A stretch of DNA of 64,000 bases from Alopecurus myosuroides. Lineage: Eukaryota; Streptophyta; Magnoliopsida; Poales; Poaceae. The stretch lies in the NCBI GenBank assembly GCA_028641055.1, contig CM054061.1, positions 119,975,186 to 120,039,185 of the forward strand, written 5' to 3'. Under the pieces are notes generated by a model. It was not told the DNA's origin, made no database searches, and was given only the letters and a program-made list of their open reading frames with translations. Below are positions 11,894 to 22,880 of this stretch, in pieces (position 1 is the first letter of the stretch; each line of letters begins with the position of its first letter). Made by a program: the position numbers and the translations under genes.

Positions 11894-12982
11894 TGGTAAA
11901 GTACACCTCAAAAACACAATTAGAAGAAGCTCTAATTCAATTAGAGGGGATCTAATTAGAAGGTCTAATTAGAATCTCTAATTCTACTAGAGAGCAAGAG
12001 AGAGACTTGAGAGACAATTGCTCACAAAATTATGTTTTGCCTCAATCCTTTGGGGTCCTTTTATAATGGAAGGGGAGGGGAGACATACAATAGGGGAGGA
12101 GGATTCCTTGTTGAGCAAGGAGGGGGGCTAGCCGCAGCAAGGAGGTGGCCACACCCACTCTCCTTGGAACTCGGATTGGACTCCCTTGTGGAGTGCAACT
12201 TCACCTCCCCTTTTCCTTTTCCCTTTTTCTTTTCTCCTTTCTCTCTCTAATTAAATATGGGAAAAATACTAGGATGTCAAGTACCAATGTGTGATGCTCT
12301 GGGGCCCACCTGGCAACCCCTAAAAAATAGGTGCGTCCATGAGGGGCATTCCTGCCCTCCTCCGGCACCCCCTTCTAGGTTTTTGCCCGAAACTCTTCAA
12401 AAACCTTTAGATTAAATCATTGAACTTATCTAAATATGTTAGAAATATATTTTTGACACTCCGGGACATCTCATGCTCCCCTGCACTTGCTCTGTAAAGC
12501 GTGCAACTTCAGTTTCTCTCTTAGAACAACTCCAGAACAAATTCCGATAGTAATAGAAACTGTTTCTATTATTCTGGCACATCCAATGCCCTCAATACAA
12601 ATTATCTCTGATATATAGAATATATCAATCATGCAGAAACACCGTTCCAATTGATGCTCCTAACTGATCCGGACCTACGAATATACACAAAAATCACCCT
12701 TAACTTAAGTGTGTTTCCCCTACAGGTTTGTTAGTGTGTGGATCTGAAAATGGAAACCCTTTCATTTCTAATAATAAATAGTGGGGCTATGGATGCCCAT
12801 ATTGACTGCCACATACTACACGTATAAACTATTGAACCTGTTGGCTATTATACAAATTTTCCATTACTCACGATACCGAACTTACTCTAGACTATGGATT
12901 CCAGTATTGTCGTGAAACAATCTCTAGTGCATGATACCTTTATCTTGTCTCGTTAACCGGTAAGTTTCCTTTTACTAGTTAC
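11894..12982 (+). repeat. Angela/BARE-like Copia LTR, first piece
   Basis: This segment aligns by eye with 38530-39400: both have ACACCTCAAA, the AATTAGAG-rich run, TTGAGAGACAA-TGCTCACAAAATTATG and GGGGTCCTTTTATA in the same order. It belongs to an old Angela/BARE-like LTR that continues at 26964 and again at 37747. Text such as GGATGCCCATATTGACTGCC and CCGGTAAGTTTCCTTTTAC matches the usual Angela LTR (reverse orientation to the usual TGTTGG... listing is possible). The 5' end is lost to the Harbinger relic. Confidence 0.7.
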
Positions 12983-14016
12983 CATTGGCGGAGCCAAGAA
13001 TTGAACTGAGCCGGGTCGAACAAATAAGCTCCAAAAAAAATTTAGACACAAAAGTAAGTGTATTCAACATAAAAAAATGTTCTAACAGATTCAATTTCAT
13101 ATTTCATCAAGCACAACTACAAAGTGACTACACAGAATAAGAAAGCTATATAACAAACAATGCTATCTTCTGATAGTATCATACCATTAAATTTAATCCA
13201 TGTTGGCAAGACGAATCAGTCTAGTAAGATGCTATATTCTAACTAATCATATTTGGTATACCATGCATCTAAAAATGACCCCCAATCCGGAACAAGTTTT
13301 GTTTCGGGAAAATTATGAACAACAAAACGATTACCGCCTCTTGACAAATATGCCCAACTCAATTCATCTATGGTTTCAGGGGTACCATATTCATCGATTG
13401 GTCTCCAAACTCTAGGATCGCCAACGACATTTGGCAGATCAAAGATTTCACGAACACTTGCTTGTTGAGTGTCCTACAACATTGAAATCAAAATCAATCT
13501 TTCAGCAATCTCCTACACACTATTGGTCACTAGACAAGTAGACATCTAAATTAAAACTGAAATCTGAAATCCAAAGGGGAAATTAACCTGCTGGCGCGAC
13601 ATCGTCGGGGCTTCGTGGTGGTGGGAGAAGAGCCGGGCGGAGCATTGCGGTGGCCGGGACGGAGCGTCGAGGTGGTCAGGGGCAGTGCGGGGCGGCCGGG
13701 GGAGATGGGGCGGAGCCAGCATGATGTGAGCGGAAGGGTAGGCGGAGCGTGGAGGGCGGGCGGAGTGTTGGGCTGGCCGGTCGGGCGGAGCATCGGGCTG
13801 GCCGGGGACCGGGTGGGGATGGCGGCGTTGGCGTGCAGAGATGGAGCGAGGCCAGCATGCTGCGGGTGGAGAGCTAAGTGGTGGCCGGCCGGGCAGAGCG
13901 TCGGTTTTACCTGGGGCCGGGCGGGGATGGCAGCGCGGACACCTGGGAGATGTCGAGTCCTTGACTCGGTAGATCCCCCGTATGGGATACTAGATTAGGA
14001 GACGAATGCGCACTGG

Positions 14017-14883
14017 CTATGGAGGTCGATCATCTTCCCCCACCTCGCCGGCGTCAATCTACACGGTCACCTTGATGGATCTACACCTGCACCTTCGGTA
14101 AAGATTGTCCAAGGAACCGGAGACAAGGCTGTGGAAGTAAACAACCCGGCCTACCACCAATGGTGGATTCAAGATGAGCGTGTGTTGACTGTGCTCATCA
14201 CCAGCATGACCCCTGACATTGCCAGTCAGATGACCGGCCGCACCATGGCCAAGGACGTGTGGTCAGCCGTCAATGAGATGTTCTGCGCACAAAACCGCGC
14301 GACTGCTCGTCAGGTCCGCAACGAGCTCTCACAGCTGAAGAAGCGGGATCTGAGCGTCGCCGAGTACTTCCATAGGAAGAAATCCATGGCGGATACACTT
14401 GCCTCCATCGGTGCCCCTGTCAAGGACGAAGAGCTCGTCGATCTGATCCTAAACAGACTCGGACGCGAGTTTTCTGCCATCAAGGCCTCACTCATGGTGT
14501 TTAATCAATCAGTCTCGGTAGATAACCTCTATTCGATGCTACTGTCCTTTGAGACGATGGAAGCTGGCTACCAGGACGACGATGACTGGTCGTCCTCAGC
14601 TAACACCGTAGGCCGCCGTAACGATCAGCAGGTCCACCGCACACCGCGTCCTCAGGACGGCAACTCTAGCTACAACAATTACGATGGACAGCCGCATCAG
14701 CAAGTCAACCACCAGGGTGGCCAGCAGCAGCAAAACGGCGGCTACAACAACCGTAGTCGCGATGGAGGATACAGTACCGGCAATGGCAACGAGAAGAAAC
14801 AGCGACCCCGCTGCCAAATTTGCAAGAATTGGGGACACGATGCCCTAGGATGCCGCAAGCGCTTCGATCAGAACTTCCAGTGA
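14017..14883 (+). pseudogene. Copia gag, N-terminally truncated
   Basis: The reading frame opens at the deletion junction with LWRSIIFPHLAGVNLHGHLDG-like gag sequence, then a UBN2-type gag domain (14131-14580; blocks VWSAVNEMF and ELSQLKKRDLSVAEYF), a Gln/Asn-rich linker, and a CCHC zinc knuckle near 14810-14850 (CQICKNWGHDALGC, CX2CX4HX4C) that binds RNA. The frame ends at TGA 14881-14883. Protease follows in the same frame, so this stop lies inside a former gag-pol polyprotein. Start codon and first part are lost. Confidence 0.85.
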
Positions 14884-17800
14884 GAGAATCAGCGCAACGG
14901 CAACGCAGCAACGTCCACGGCAAGCCCAGGATATGAAAGCCCATGGTTCATGGACTCTGGAGCAACGGATCACCTCACCAGCGATCTTCAGCGCATGCAT
15001 GTCCACGATCGCTACACCGGCAAGGATCAGGTGCAGGTCGCAAACGGCTCAGGTTTGTCAATTGCCCACATTGGTCATTGTCACATACCTGGTTCATCTC
15101 TTCGGCTTAGGGATGTTCTCCATGTTCCACACATAAGCAAGCATCTCCTTTCGGTTTATAAGCTTCTATGTGATAACGATGTGTTTATCGAATTTTATCG
15201 TTCTTTTTTCCTTGTGAAGGACCGAGTCACACGGAGAACTCTTCTTCACGGTAAAAGCCAGGGTGGCCTTTACCCTATTCCAGTGGGTCGAGCCAGCATC
15301 TTCCACCGTGCCGCACACTCCAGCTCCAAGGTCCTAGCCGAGCGTTGGCATCAACGTCTTGGTCCCCCTCAAATAAAGTAGTTAATGTTTTAGTTCAAAA
15401 GCATAGCCTTCCTAGCTCGAGTAATGTTTTTGAGAACTCTATTTGTGACGCTTGTCAACGTGCCAAAAGTCATCAATTACCATACTCTCTGTCATCCCGT
15501 GTCTCATCCACCCCTCTTGAGTTAGTGCACTCGGATGTCTGGGGTCCAGCTATTCCTTCTTCTGGAGAATTCAAGTATTATGTGAGTTTCATCGATGACT
15601 ATAGCCGTTTCTGTTGGATTTACCTACTCAAGCATAAGTCAGATGTTGAGTCTGTGTTTTATGCGTTTCAGAAACATGTTGAACTCCTGCTAAACACCAA
15701 AATTAACGCAATCCAATTCGATTGGGGGGGGGGGCGAGTACCACTGGCTAAATAAATACTTTCATAGTGTAGGCATCTCGCATCGAGTCTCATGCCCGCA
15801 CACGTCTCAGCAAAACGGGGTTGCTGAGCGTAAACATCGTCACCGGGTAGAAACCGGGTTGGCGCTTCTTGCACAATCATCTGTGCCCCTTCGGTTTTGG
15901 GACAAAGCGTTCCTTACCGCGTGCTTTCTCATCAACAGGATGCCCACCCCTGTCATTCACAACGAGTCCCCCATCTCTCGTCTCCTTAAGATTAACCCGG
16001 ACTACACTTTTCTCCGTACGTTCGGATGTGCCTGCTGGCCAAGTCTTAGGAAGTATAACACGCATAAACTTGTGTTTCGCTCTAAGCCGTGCACTTTCTT
16101 GGGGTACAGTCCTCAACACAAAGGCTACAAGTGTCTTGATCGAACCACGGGGAGGATCTATATCTCCAGGGACGTAGTGTTCGATGAGTCTGTGTTCCCC
16201 TATGCTACCCCGGGGGTACACCCAGATGTGTCCCAACTATCTGATCTGCCTACAATTCCAGTAGATGAATCAGCTGTGCATGATCATGTGCGCAAGTATG
16301 ACCTGACCCTTTTGTTTACTCACCCGGCCACCCCAGCTATTGATGTGCATGTGCAGGAATAGGTACACGAAGCGGAGGGACAGGAGAGTGTTCTCCCTGC
16401 CACGGCAGAGAACCGCGCGCGTTCGCTCCCGCCGCATCCTGCCCCGGCAGAAAAATGCAGCGAAACGCTGCCACGGCAGCCTGCAGCGGCAGAAAAAGTG
16501 CGGGGAATCGCTGCCGCGGCAGCAAACTGCGGCTGATGCTCCTTCGTCCCTGCCCTCGACTGTGCGTGATGCTGCCTCGTCCTCTCCCCCGCGTGATGCA
16601 GAGCACCACCTCCTTGATGTGCCAGTGTCCCCGGCCGTGGAGGCACAAGCACCCGGGGCCCCTCATCCCATGACCACTCGCCTGCGTGACAATACTCGAC
16701 AGGAAAAGAAGTTCAAAGATGGTACGGTCCATTATGACCCTTGTCGACGTGCGTTCCTGGAAGCTCCATCCTCTCATCGTGAAGCCTTGCATGAACCTGA
16801 ATGGCGGCGGGCTATGGAAGAGGAATTCAGCGCACTCCAACAGAACAACACCTGGGTACTTGTTCCTCGTCCGCCTCATACTAATGTCGTTGGAAGTAAA
16901 TGGCTCTTTAAAACCAAGCATTGGCCTGATGGAACTGTTGATAAACACAAGGCACGATTGGTGGCCCGTGGATTCACGCAACAACATGGCATTGACTATG
17001 GAGACACTTTTAGTCCCGTCGTCAAGCATGTCACCGTACGGATTGTTCTAGCACTTGCAGTATCTCGTGGCTGGTGTCTTCGTCGGGTAGATATGAGTAA
17101 TGCATTCCTACACGGTTATCTGACAGAGGATGTCTACATGCAGCAACCCCCAGGCTTTGAGGATTCTGATCATCCATCTCATGTGTGCAAGCTGCAGCGA
17201 GCGTTATACGGGCTGAAGCAGTCACCTCGTGCTTGGTATGCACGCTTGAGTGAGAGACTGATGCAGCTTGGATTTCGAGCTTCTAAAGCCTACACATCGT
17301 TGTTCATGTTCTCTGATGAGGGGGTTGAGATATTCATGTTGGTTTATGTGGACGACATCGTCATTGCCGGATCCTCGAGTACTACAGTTGAGCGTCTTAT
17401 CCAGTCACTATCGGCTTCCTTTCCCATTAAAGATTTGGGACGCCTGGAGTATTTTCTTGGTCTCGAGGTAGCTTACAATCCAGGTGGGATCTCATTGTCA
17501 CAACGCAAGTATGCACTAGACAGACTTGCTTCATCGCTCTAATATGGAGAATTGCAAACCTACCTCGACACCACTCTCGGCAACTGAGAAGTTGTCACGT
17601 GACACGGGGAGTAGATTGACACCCCCGGATGCTTTCAGCTATCGGAGCACGGTTGGAGGGCTCCAGTATCTGACTCTCTCTCGCCCTGATATCAGTATTG
17701 TAGTGAACAAAGTATGTCAGTTTCTGGCTGAACCTACTAACGTTCATTGGGATGCAGTGAAGTGCATTCTGAGATATGTGAAAGGGACAATGAATTCTGC

Positions 17801-18305
17801 ACTTCAGTTCAGGAAATCCCCATCCACTCAGCTTAACATCTTCACTGATGCAGATTGGGCGGGATGCCCAGATGATAGACGATCTACAGGAGGGTTTGCT
17901 GTGTTCTTAGACTCTAATCTAATCTCTTGGAGTTCAAAGAAGCAACCCACTGTGTCTAGGTCGAGTACATAAGCCGAGTACAAGTCCCTTGCCAATGGGA
18001 CCTCAAAAGCCATTTGGATTCAGTCAGTTCTAAAGGAACTAGGCGTTGCACAACCACATGCTCCAATTCTGTGGTGTGACAACTTGGTGCCACGTATCTC
18101 ACTGCTAATCCAGTGTTTCACGCACGTACGAAAGACATTGAAATCGGTTTTCATTTGTACGGGAGCGTGTAGCTGCAGGTGCACTGTCAGTCAAGTTCAT
18201 AGCCACTGGTGATCAATTGGCCGACATCTTCACAAAACCAGCAACCAAGACTTTGCTTGATCGATTTAGGAACAATCTGAATCTGGTTGACTGCGGTTCA
18301 GATTG
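14884..18305 (+). pseudogene. Copia pol relic (PR-IN-RT-RH)
   Basis: Domains in order: aspartic protease (DSGATDH near 14953), GAG-pre-integrase and integrase (HSDVWGP near 15527, FIDDYSRF near 15590, QFDWGG near 15715, QQNGVAERKHRH near 15810), reverse transcriptase (about 16800-17520, with LVYVDDIVIAG near 17340) and RNase H ([16 protein letters not shown] near 17850). Damage: a frameshift near 15370; an expanded run of G at 15724-15734 that shifts the frame inside integrase; TAG at 16360; a frame change between integrase and RT; another near 17520; TAA at 17970; and more stops towards the end. The integrase-RT spacer (16390-16530) has repeated CTGCCNCGGCAG palindromes encoding LPRQ units. 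Not functional. Confidence 0.88.
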
Positions 18306-18313
18306 AGGGAGAG

Positions 18314-18472
18314 TGTTAAGATTAGTCTAACCGACTATAGTTAGAATAGTTGTCTATATGACTTACTCCCTAACCTTCTATATGTAATTGTAATTGTACC
18401 CTTGAGGGTTTCTCCCTATATATACAAGTACATGACCGACGGGTCTATCTACGCCATAATTGAGGTTTCTAA
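18314..18472 (+). repeat. 3' LTR of the nested Copia element
   Basis: It begins TGTTAAGATTAG directly after the purine tract TTGAGGGAGAG and carries a promoter-like CTCCCTATATATACAAG. It ends near TTGAGGTTTCTAA, where the host Gypsy LTR resumes (TGTCTAATC, compare 26572). The exact last base is uncertain by one or two positions. No partner LTR survives. Confidence 0.75.
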
Positions 18473-18839
18473 GTGTCTAATCTATGATTCCTTGTCTAGT
18501 CGTGGCTTGTCTTTTTTTTCTCTCCTTCCTCTTGGCTTTATATAGGTAGCCAGGAGATAGCCCGGGCGTTCGGTTTGCTCGGTCCAGTCTATTCGGTCTT
18601 CACAAATTTCGGTCATCTAGAAATGCTAACCGAAATGCCTTCGGTCATTCCGTTCTTTGGTCTTTTCGGGTCGGTCTCCGGTCATGACCATATAAACCAA
18701 ATAGAGAAAATATGACATCAATTTACTTATGTTTACAGATTCAAATAGCCCAAGTGTATACAAAAACTGAACATGCATGCCACAAATGTACAAACAAGCT
18801 ACACACAAGTGGAGTGTACAAAGTACACACGATCAGCCC

Positions 18840-19440
18840 GCGTGGTTAATTCTTCCGCTTCTGCATTCGCAAGCGCCAGCTCGCGTGCTTTCAGCTCATC
18901 CTCGGTGCAGCTCATAAGGCAGCGGCTCAAATAAAGCCTAAAACTCCTAAAATTCAGCATATTATCTCAACTAGTAGAGCGGAACATTGGAGTGGAGCAC
19001 ACCATTTGTAGAGTTGCCAACCAAAAGAGTCAACTTCTCCAAGAATCTCAGCTCTTCCTCCGTCATTTTGAGCGCCTGTATTTGATCTTTCAGCACTAGC
19101 ACAGGGTGGAAGATCCAATCTAGCAACAGGTCTTGGGGGTGGTTCTGCTGACCGACCTCGACGCCATTGCCCAGCAATATAGCTCTTCAGAGCCAGCCTT
19201 GATAGATTGGAGGAGGACAGTGCACAACAGAGGAGTGGAGCCATGGAGGAGTTAGGGAAAGCTTCAGTACTTAAGGTGTCACTCTCGGTGGCCTGGTGTC
19301 GAGCCGGCGGCGGGGATGGAAGAGTAGCGGGATGGAGATGCTCCAGGCTCCACAGTTGCCACTTGAACTTGACCTCGCGAGGGTGGGTGAGCTGGCGCCT
19401 GGAGGCGTGGATGCGCGCGGTTGGGGCACCAGGATCGACC
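18840..19440 (-). other. Unrecognised coding-like segment inside the TIR transposon
   Basis: On the minus strand 18971-19177 stays open over a stretch that reads like protein (KMTEEELRFLEKLTLLVG, preceded by LKDQIQAL), and the DNA upstream (19250-19440) is GC-rich like a grass first exon. It could be a captured gene fragment. I do not recognise the protein, and no intron signals decide the structure. Confidence 0.3.
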
Positions 19441-19765
19441 ACTGCACTACTAGAGATTTGCTTATAGCAGCATATCCTACCACATGCGAACACGAAAGTA
19501 GACGTGCCTGGGCTACTTAGCGCAGGCGAACATCGGAGCGATGCGCCTGCGGTAAGTCCCTTACCCCAGGCGAACCAACTACGGAAGCGACTGGGGTAAA
19601 GTGTGGCAGGGCCACCCAACACCACACCCTGGCACTCTTCGTTTACCACGGGCGCATAGAGAAGATGTTCGCCTCTGGTATAACACATACCCCAGGCGAA
19701 AGCCGAACCTCTGCGCCTGGGGTAAGCCCTCGTTGTTGCTGCAAAAAAATGAGAAAACCTTTAGG

Positions 19766-20122
19766 ACCGGTTTGTGATACAAACCGGTTCTATAGGATCT
19801 GTCCACTGGGCCCCTCTTTGCACAGCAAATGGCCGCAAGGCCTTTAGCACCGGTTTGTATCACAAACCGGTGCTAAAGGCCTTGCGGCCATTTGCTGCAC
19901 GGAGGGGGGGCCCAGGGGACAGATCCTTTAGAACCGGTTTGTATCACAAACCGGTCCTAAAGGCCTTGAGGCCAATTGCGGCAGGGTGGGGGTCCAGTGG
20001 ACAGATCCTTTTAGAACCGGTTTGTATCACAAACCGTTCCTAAAGGCCTTGAGGCCATTTACGGCAGGGTGGGGGGCCCAGTGGACAGATCCTTTTAGAA
20101 CCGGTTTGTATCACAAACCGGT
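19766..20122. repeat. Five palindromes with 83-84 bp spacing
   Basis: Five cores ACCGGTTTGTATCACAAACC-GGT (the first has GTGATAC in the centre and the fourth one mismatch) start at 19766, 19849, 19933, 20016 and 20100. Spacers of about 60 bp between cores 2-3, 3-4 and 4-5 are direct repeats. The spacer between cores 1 and 2 is the reverse complement of the others, so 19790-19930 forms one long hairpin centred on core 2. ACCGGT palindromes of this sort are known in grass CACTA subterminal regions. Confidence 0.85.
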
Positions 20123-20821
20123 GCCAATATGCTTAGCTCAATGCTTTAGTATTCTAAGTGACCAGATCTCACCCGCACCCGCACCCACACGCACCCACAT
20201 GCCGCCGCCGTCGCCAGTGTCGAGGAGGAGCAGAGCAGGTCGTCGCCCACTCTGTCGTCGTCGTCGTTGTTGATCCAGGTCAGCCCCTCTCCCTCCCATC
20301 CCCCTCCCTCCCATCCCCCCTCCATCCCAGCCCACTCCGGCCCTCCCGTCGTCGTTGTGGATCCAGAGGATGTGCGCCTGCTCCTGGTGTCCGCGGTGCT
20401 CCCGTCGTCGTGGATCCAGAGGAATGTTTGCTTTCTTTGAGCTCCAGGATTCAGTGCTATGTAGGAACGTAAACGCAATGGTCTATGTCCCCACTTTAGG
20501 AACGTAAACGCAGAACTTAGGAACGAGAAAACAGAGGAAATCCATAGCAACGAGCGTTCGGATCGATAGCATGTTCTGGAGTTTTTTATTTGGCTAAGCA
20601 CCCATCACTTTTGTCCCCATCTGCGTTCAAACCCCAGCATGCAATTAGAACACAGTAATCTGGTGGTACCACACACAGCATTGTTTTTGGATATTCCAGT
20701 AAAGTAGATAGCTTTTGTGCATTTGTTTTGTAATAGGTAGGTGCTGCCATTTGTCTTTGTTTTGTGATAGATATGCATGCTCCTCTAACCTCTATGTGTA
20801 CTTTCTTAATTTAATAGAACA

Positions 20822-21864
20822 TGGCTTGCGAAGTATGTCAATCCCGATGTGCCCAAGGACGATTCACCGGGACTTCTTTTATGCTTCAGCTCCACGACGG
20901 TGACGTTGATTCGTTGGTAATTAACAATTCTTTTTATGTTAACTTGTTCTTTCGTTTTACTATCTAGCTTGAGACTTGTGTTTCTTAACAAAAGATTCTT
21001 TATATTTCTTTTTTAGATTCTACCATGCAATATTCGCGAAGAGTTCAACGAGTTAGTTGGCAATAACGTGGATTTCAATGTTCACGGGACCACTTACATT
21101 CTTCGAGTGAAGAAAGAAAGAAGACCTACTTCTGCGGGGAACAATTGCAGGCTATCATCGCCAAGTACAATTTAAGCGGAGGTGATTACATTCACTTCTC
21201 TATGGAAGGACCGCAACCTCGTATCAAAATTCTGTATATGGGCGGGATTGCGAGCGAGGATGGCGGGAGTGAGGAGAAAATTGGGAACACTGAGGATGAT
21301 ATGGACGAGGAGGACCCATGGAAACATGTGGTGGTTGCTCAAAGAGCGAATCTTAGCAAGCTTGAGAAGGACCGTGTCCTTCAGAGACTTGCCCAGATAG
21401 ATAGCTACATCGGGTCCCCTTTCGTGCATCGCATCACCAACACTAACATCTCCAATGGACATCTCATGGTATGTTTTTTAACATTTTCTTATTCCTATAG
21501 TTGCTTATGTTATAATGTGGCCGGTATGTGACATTGTGCTTTTATTATTTCTTGGAATTGTGTGTTCTAGAAAATACCTATGGCGGTAGCGGACAGTGCT
21601 GGCATGGAGCATAAAGGTACCATTGGAGTACGCCGTGGAGAATCAGGAGATGTCACCACAGTTCCGATCACCAGGGATAATGCTGATGGTCGCGTCATCC
21701 TCAACTCTCAAGCATGGAGGCAGTTCCATTCCGCAAGAGTTGGTATGGAGGCTGGCCGAGCTATTCTGATCACCATGAGGGATACTGACATCCCCAACTT
21801 GGACATGATGATGGTCATCCACTACATCAGCCCGAAATTAGAACAAATAATCATTTTCATCTGA
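20822..21864 (+). pseudogene. Captured two-domain B3-like gene
   Basis: Three exons are visible: 20822-20917 (MACEVCQSRCAQGRF...), 21017-21468 and 21571-21864. Splice sites are good: GTAATT/TTTTTTAG for the first intron, ATG-GTATGT and GTTCTAG for the second, which keeps phase 0. The first domain (blocks NIREEFNELVGNNVDF, YNLSGGDYIHFSM) and the second (RVILNSQAWRQFHSAR, MEAGRAILITMRD) resemble plant B3 DNA-binding folds; an acidic linker (EEKIGNTEDDMDEEDPW) joins them. A one-base-type frameshift near 21115 breaks exon 2. B3 identity is inferred from the sequence pattern; similar genes carried by CACTA elements could also be the family's own accessory gene. Confidence 0.5.
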
Positions 21865-22880
21865 CTAGCTAACTCCTGGATTTATTAATTAGTACTATGG
21901 TTCTTTTCGAGACTATGTAATTTTGTTGAACTATGTGGTCATGATCGAGACTATGTGTTGATGATCGAAAATATTTCTGTTATAAAACTTAATTCTGTCA
22001 TCTTGAGACTATGGTATATTTCTGTCATTTTGAGACTTATTTCTGTCATTTTCCTGTAATTTTGTTATTTTGATTTCTTTTATATTTTGATACAGCAAAA
22101 CCATACCCCAGACGAACAGAATACGGTACCCCAGGCGCATCTGTACCCCAGGCGCACAATGCTTGTTCGCCACAGGTAAAAGTATTACCCCAGGCGCACA
22201 AGGCCTATTCGCCTGGGGTATGCCAACTTACCACAGGCGCATTTCTCTATTCGCCTGGAGTAAGCCATTACCGCTGGCGATATGGTCCCAGGCGAACCGA
22301 AATGCGCCTGTGGTAGTCCTTTTCTGTTCGCCTGGGGTAAACTTTTCCCTAGTAGTGCTGGCCTGAGGGTGGCTGCCGTGCTTGCAGATGCCGGCAGGTA
22401 GCGGGCAGTGTTGGACTTGGAGACGTCGCGGTGGCGCGGAGTTTAGATGTCTCGGCGCGCGTGGATGAGGATGTGGCGGCGCGGTCTGGAGGAAAACAAG
22501 GAAACGAAGGGAAGTAACACGTGAGGAAAATGACCTGCACGCTGGACATATTCTCTAGTTCGCACAAACAGAATGGAAAATGTCGGTCGCTTCGGTCAGA
22601 CGCTAGGCACAACCGAGCAGCCCGTTATTATTTCGGTCACCTAAATGGCAGGACCAAAGCGATAACCGAAGACCGAATTACATGTTATTTCGGGTTCGGG
22701 TTTTTTTTGGGCATAGCCAGGAGGGGTTTACATGAGTTCTAGTAGACGAATAGGAGTTATGTCTTGTGCTTCAGGAAATCAACTATGTCTTCTTGGACCC
22801 GGATGGGCCTTCGAGTGGGCTCCCCGTAGCGTAGCGGCCGGTAGGATCAAGTAGGGGACATGGCGAGTGTCCCCACGTCA

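Larger units (their letters stand above)
14017..18472 (+). mobile_element. 5'-deleted Copia (Ale/Retrofit-like) retrotransposon
   Basis: Gag, protease, integrase, reverse transcriptase and RNase H follow in the Copia order, then a purine tract (TTGAGGGAGAG) and a short 3' LTR (18314-18472). There is no 5' LTR or primer-binding site: the sequence jumps from the host Gypsy LTR (…GCACTGG) straight into codons of gag at 14017. One deletion that removed host LTR, 5' LTR and the start of gag explains both gaps. The short LTR suggests the Ale/Retrofit/Hopscotch group; this assignment is inferred. Confidence 0.85.
19445..22357 (+). mobile_element. Non-autonomous CACTA transposon with captured gene
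   Basis: The ends are CACTACTAGAGAT and CCCTAGTAGTG, the terminal inverted repeats of CACTA (En/Spm) elements, with a 3-bp target duplication CTG (19442-19444, 22358-22360). Both subterminal zones (about 19470-19740 and 22100-22350) contain many copies, in both orientations, of ACCCCAGGCG(A/C)AC-type motifs, as expected for transposase binding regions. It is 2913 bp long. No TNP1/TNPD-like transposase is seen; the cargo is a palindrome array and a B3-like gene fragment. Confidence 0.9.
18557..22713. mobile_element. TIR DNA transposon (hAT or Mutator type), host of a CACTA element
   Basis: The 10-mer TAGCCAGGAG occurs on both sides (18547-18556 and 22714-22723), while the intact sister LTR has it once (near 26645), so this is a target duplication. 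Ends are ATAGCCCGGGCGTTCGG and TTCGGG-TTTTTTTTGGGCA, loosely inverted, with many TTCGG/CGGTC motifs in the outer 150 bp on both sides. Depending on where the end is drawn, the duplication is 8 (hAT), 9 (Mutator) or 10 bp. Without the CACTA insert the element is about 1.25 kb and has no recognisable transposase. Confidence 0.65.
13951..22880 (-). repeat. 3' LTR of the Gypsy-like element, split by insertions
   Basis: Only 13951-14016, about 18473-18556 and 22714-22880 belong to this LTR. They align in order with 26340-26813 (for example TTGACTCGGCAGATCCC, CTTTATATAGGTAGCCAGGAG, GTAGCGTAGC). A Copia element and a TIR transposon occupy the gaps. About 150 bp of LTR (equivalent to 26415-26566) is missing at the Copia junction. 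Confidence 0.85.

Noticed and set aside
13615..13998. 127-codon frame in the hAT-like element
   Set aside because: It runs across the hAT/Gypsy junction at 13950 and reflects GC-rich GGGCGGAGC repeats.
14596..14944. Minus-strand frames rich in Leu, Val and Ala opposite Copia gag
   Set aside because: Reverse-strand reading of the Gln/Asn-rich gag linker; not independent genes.
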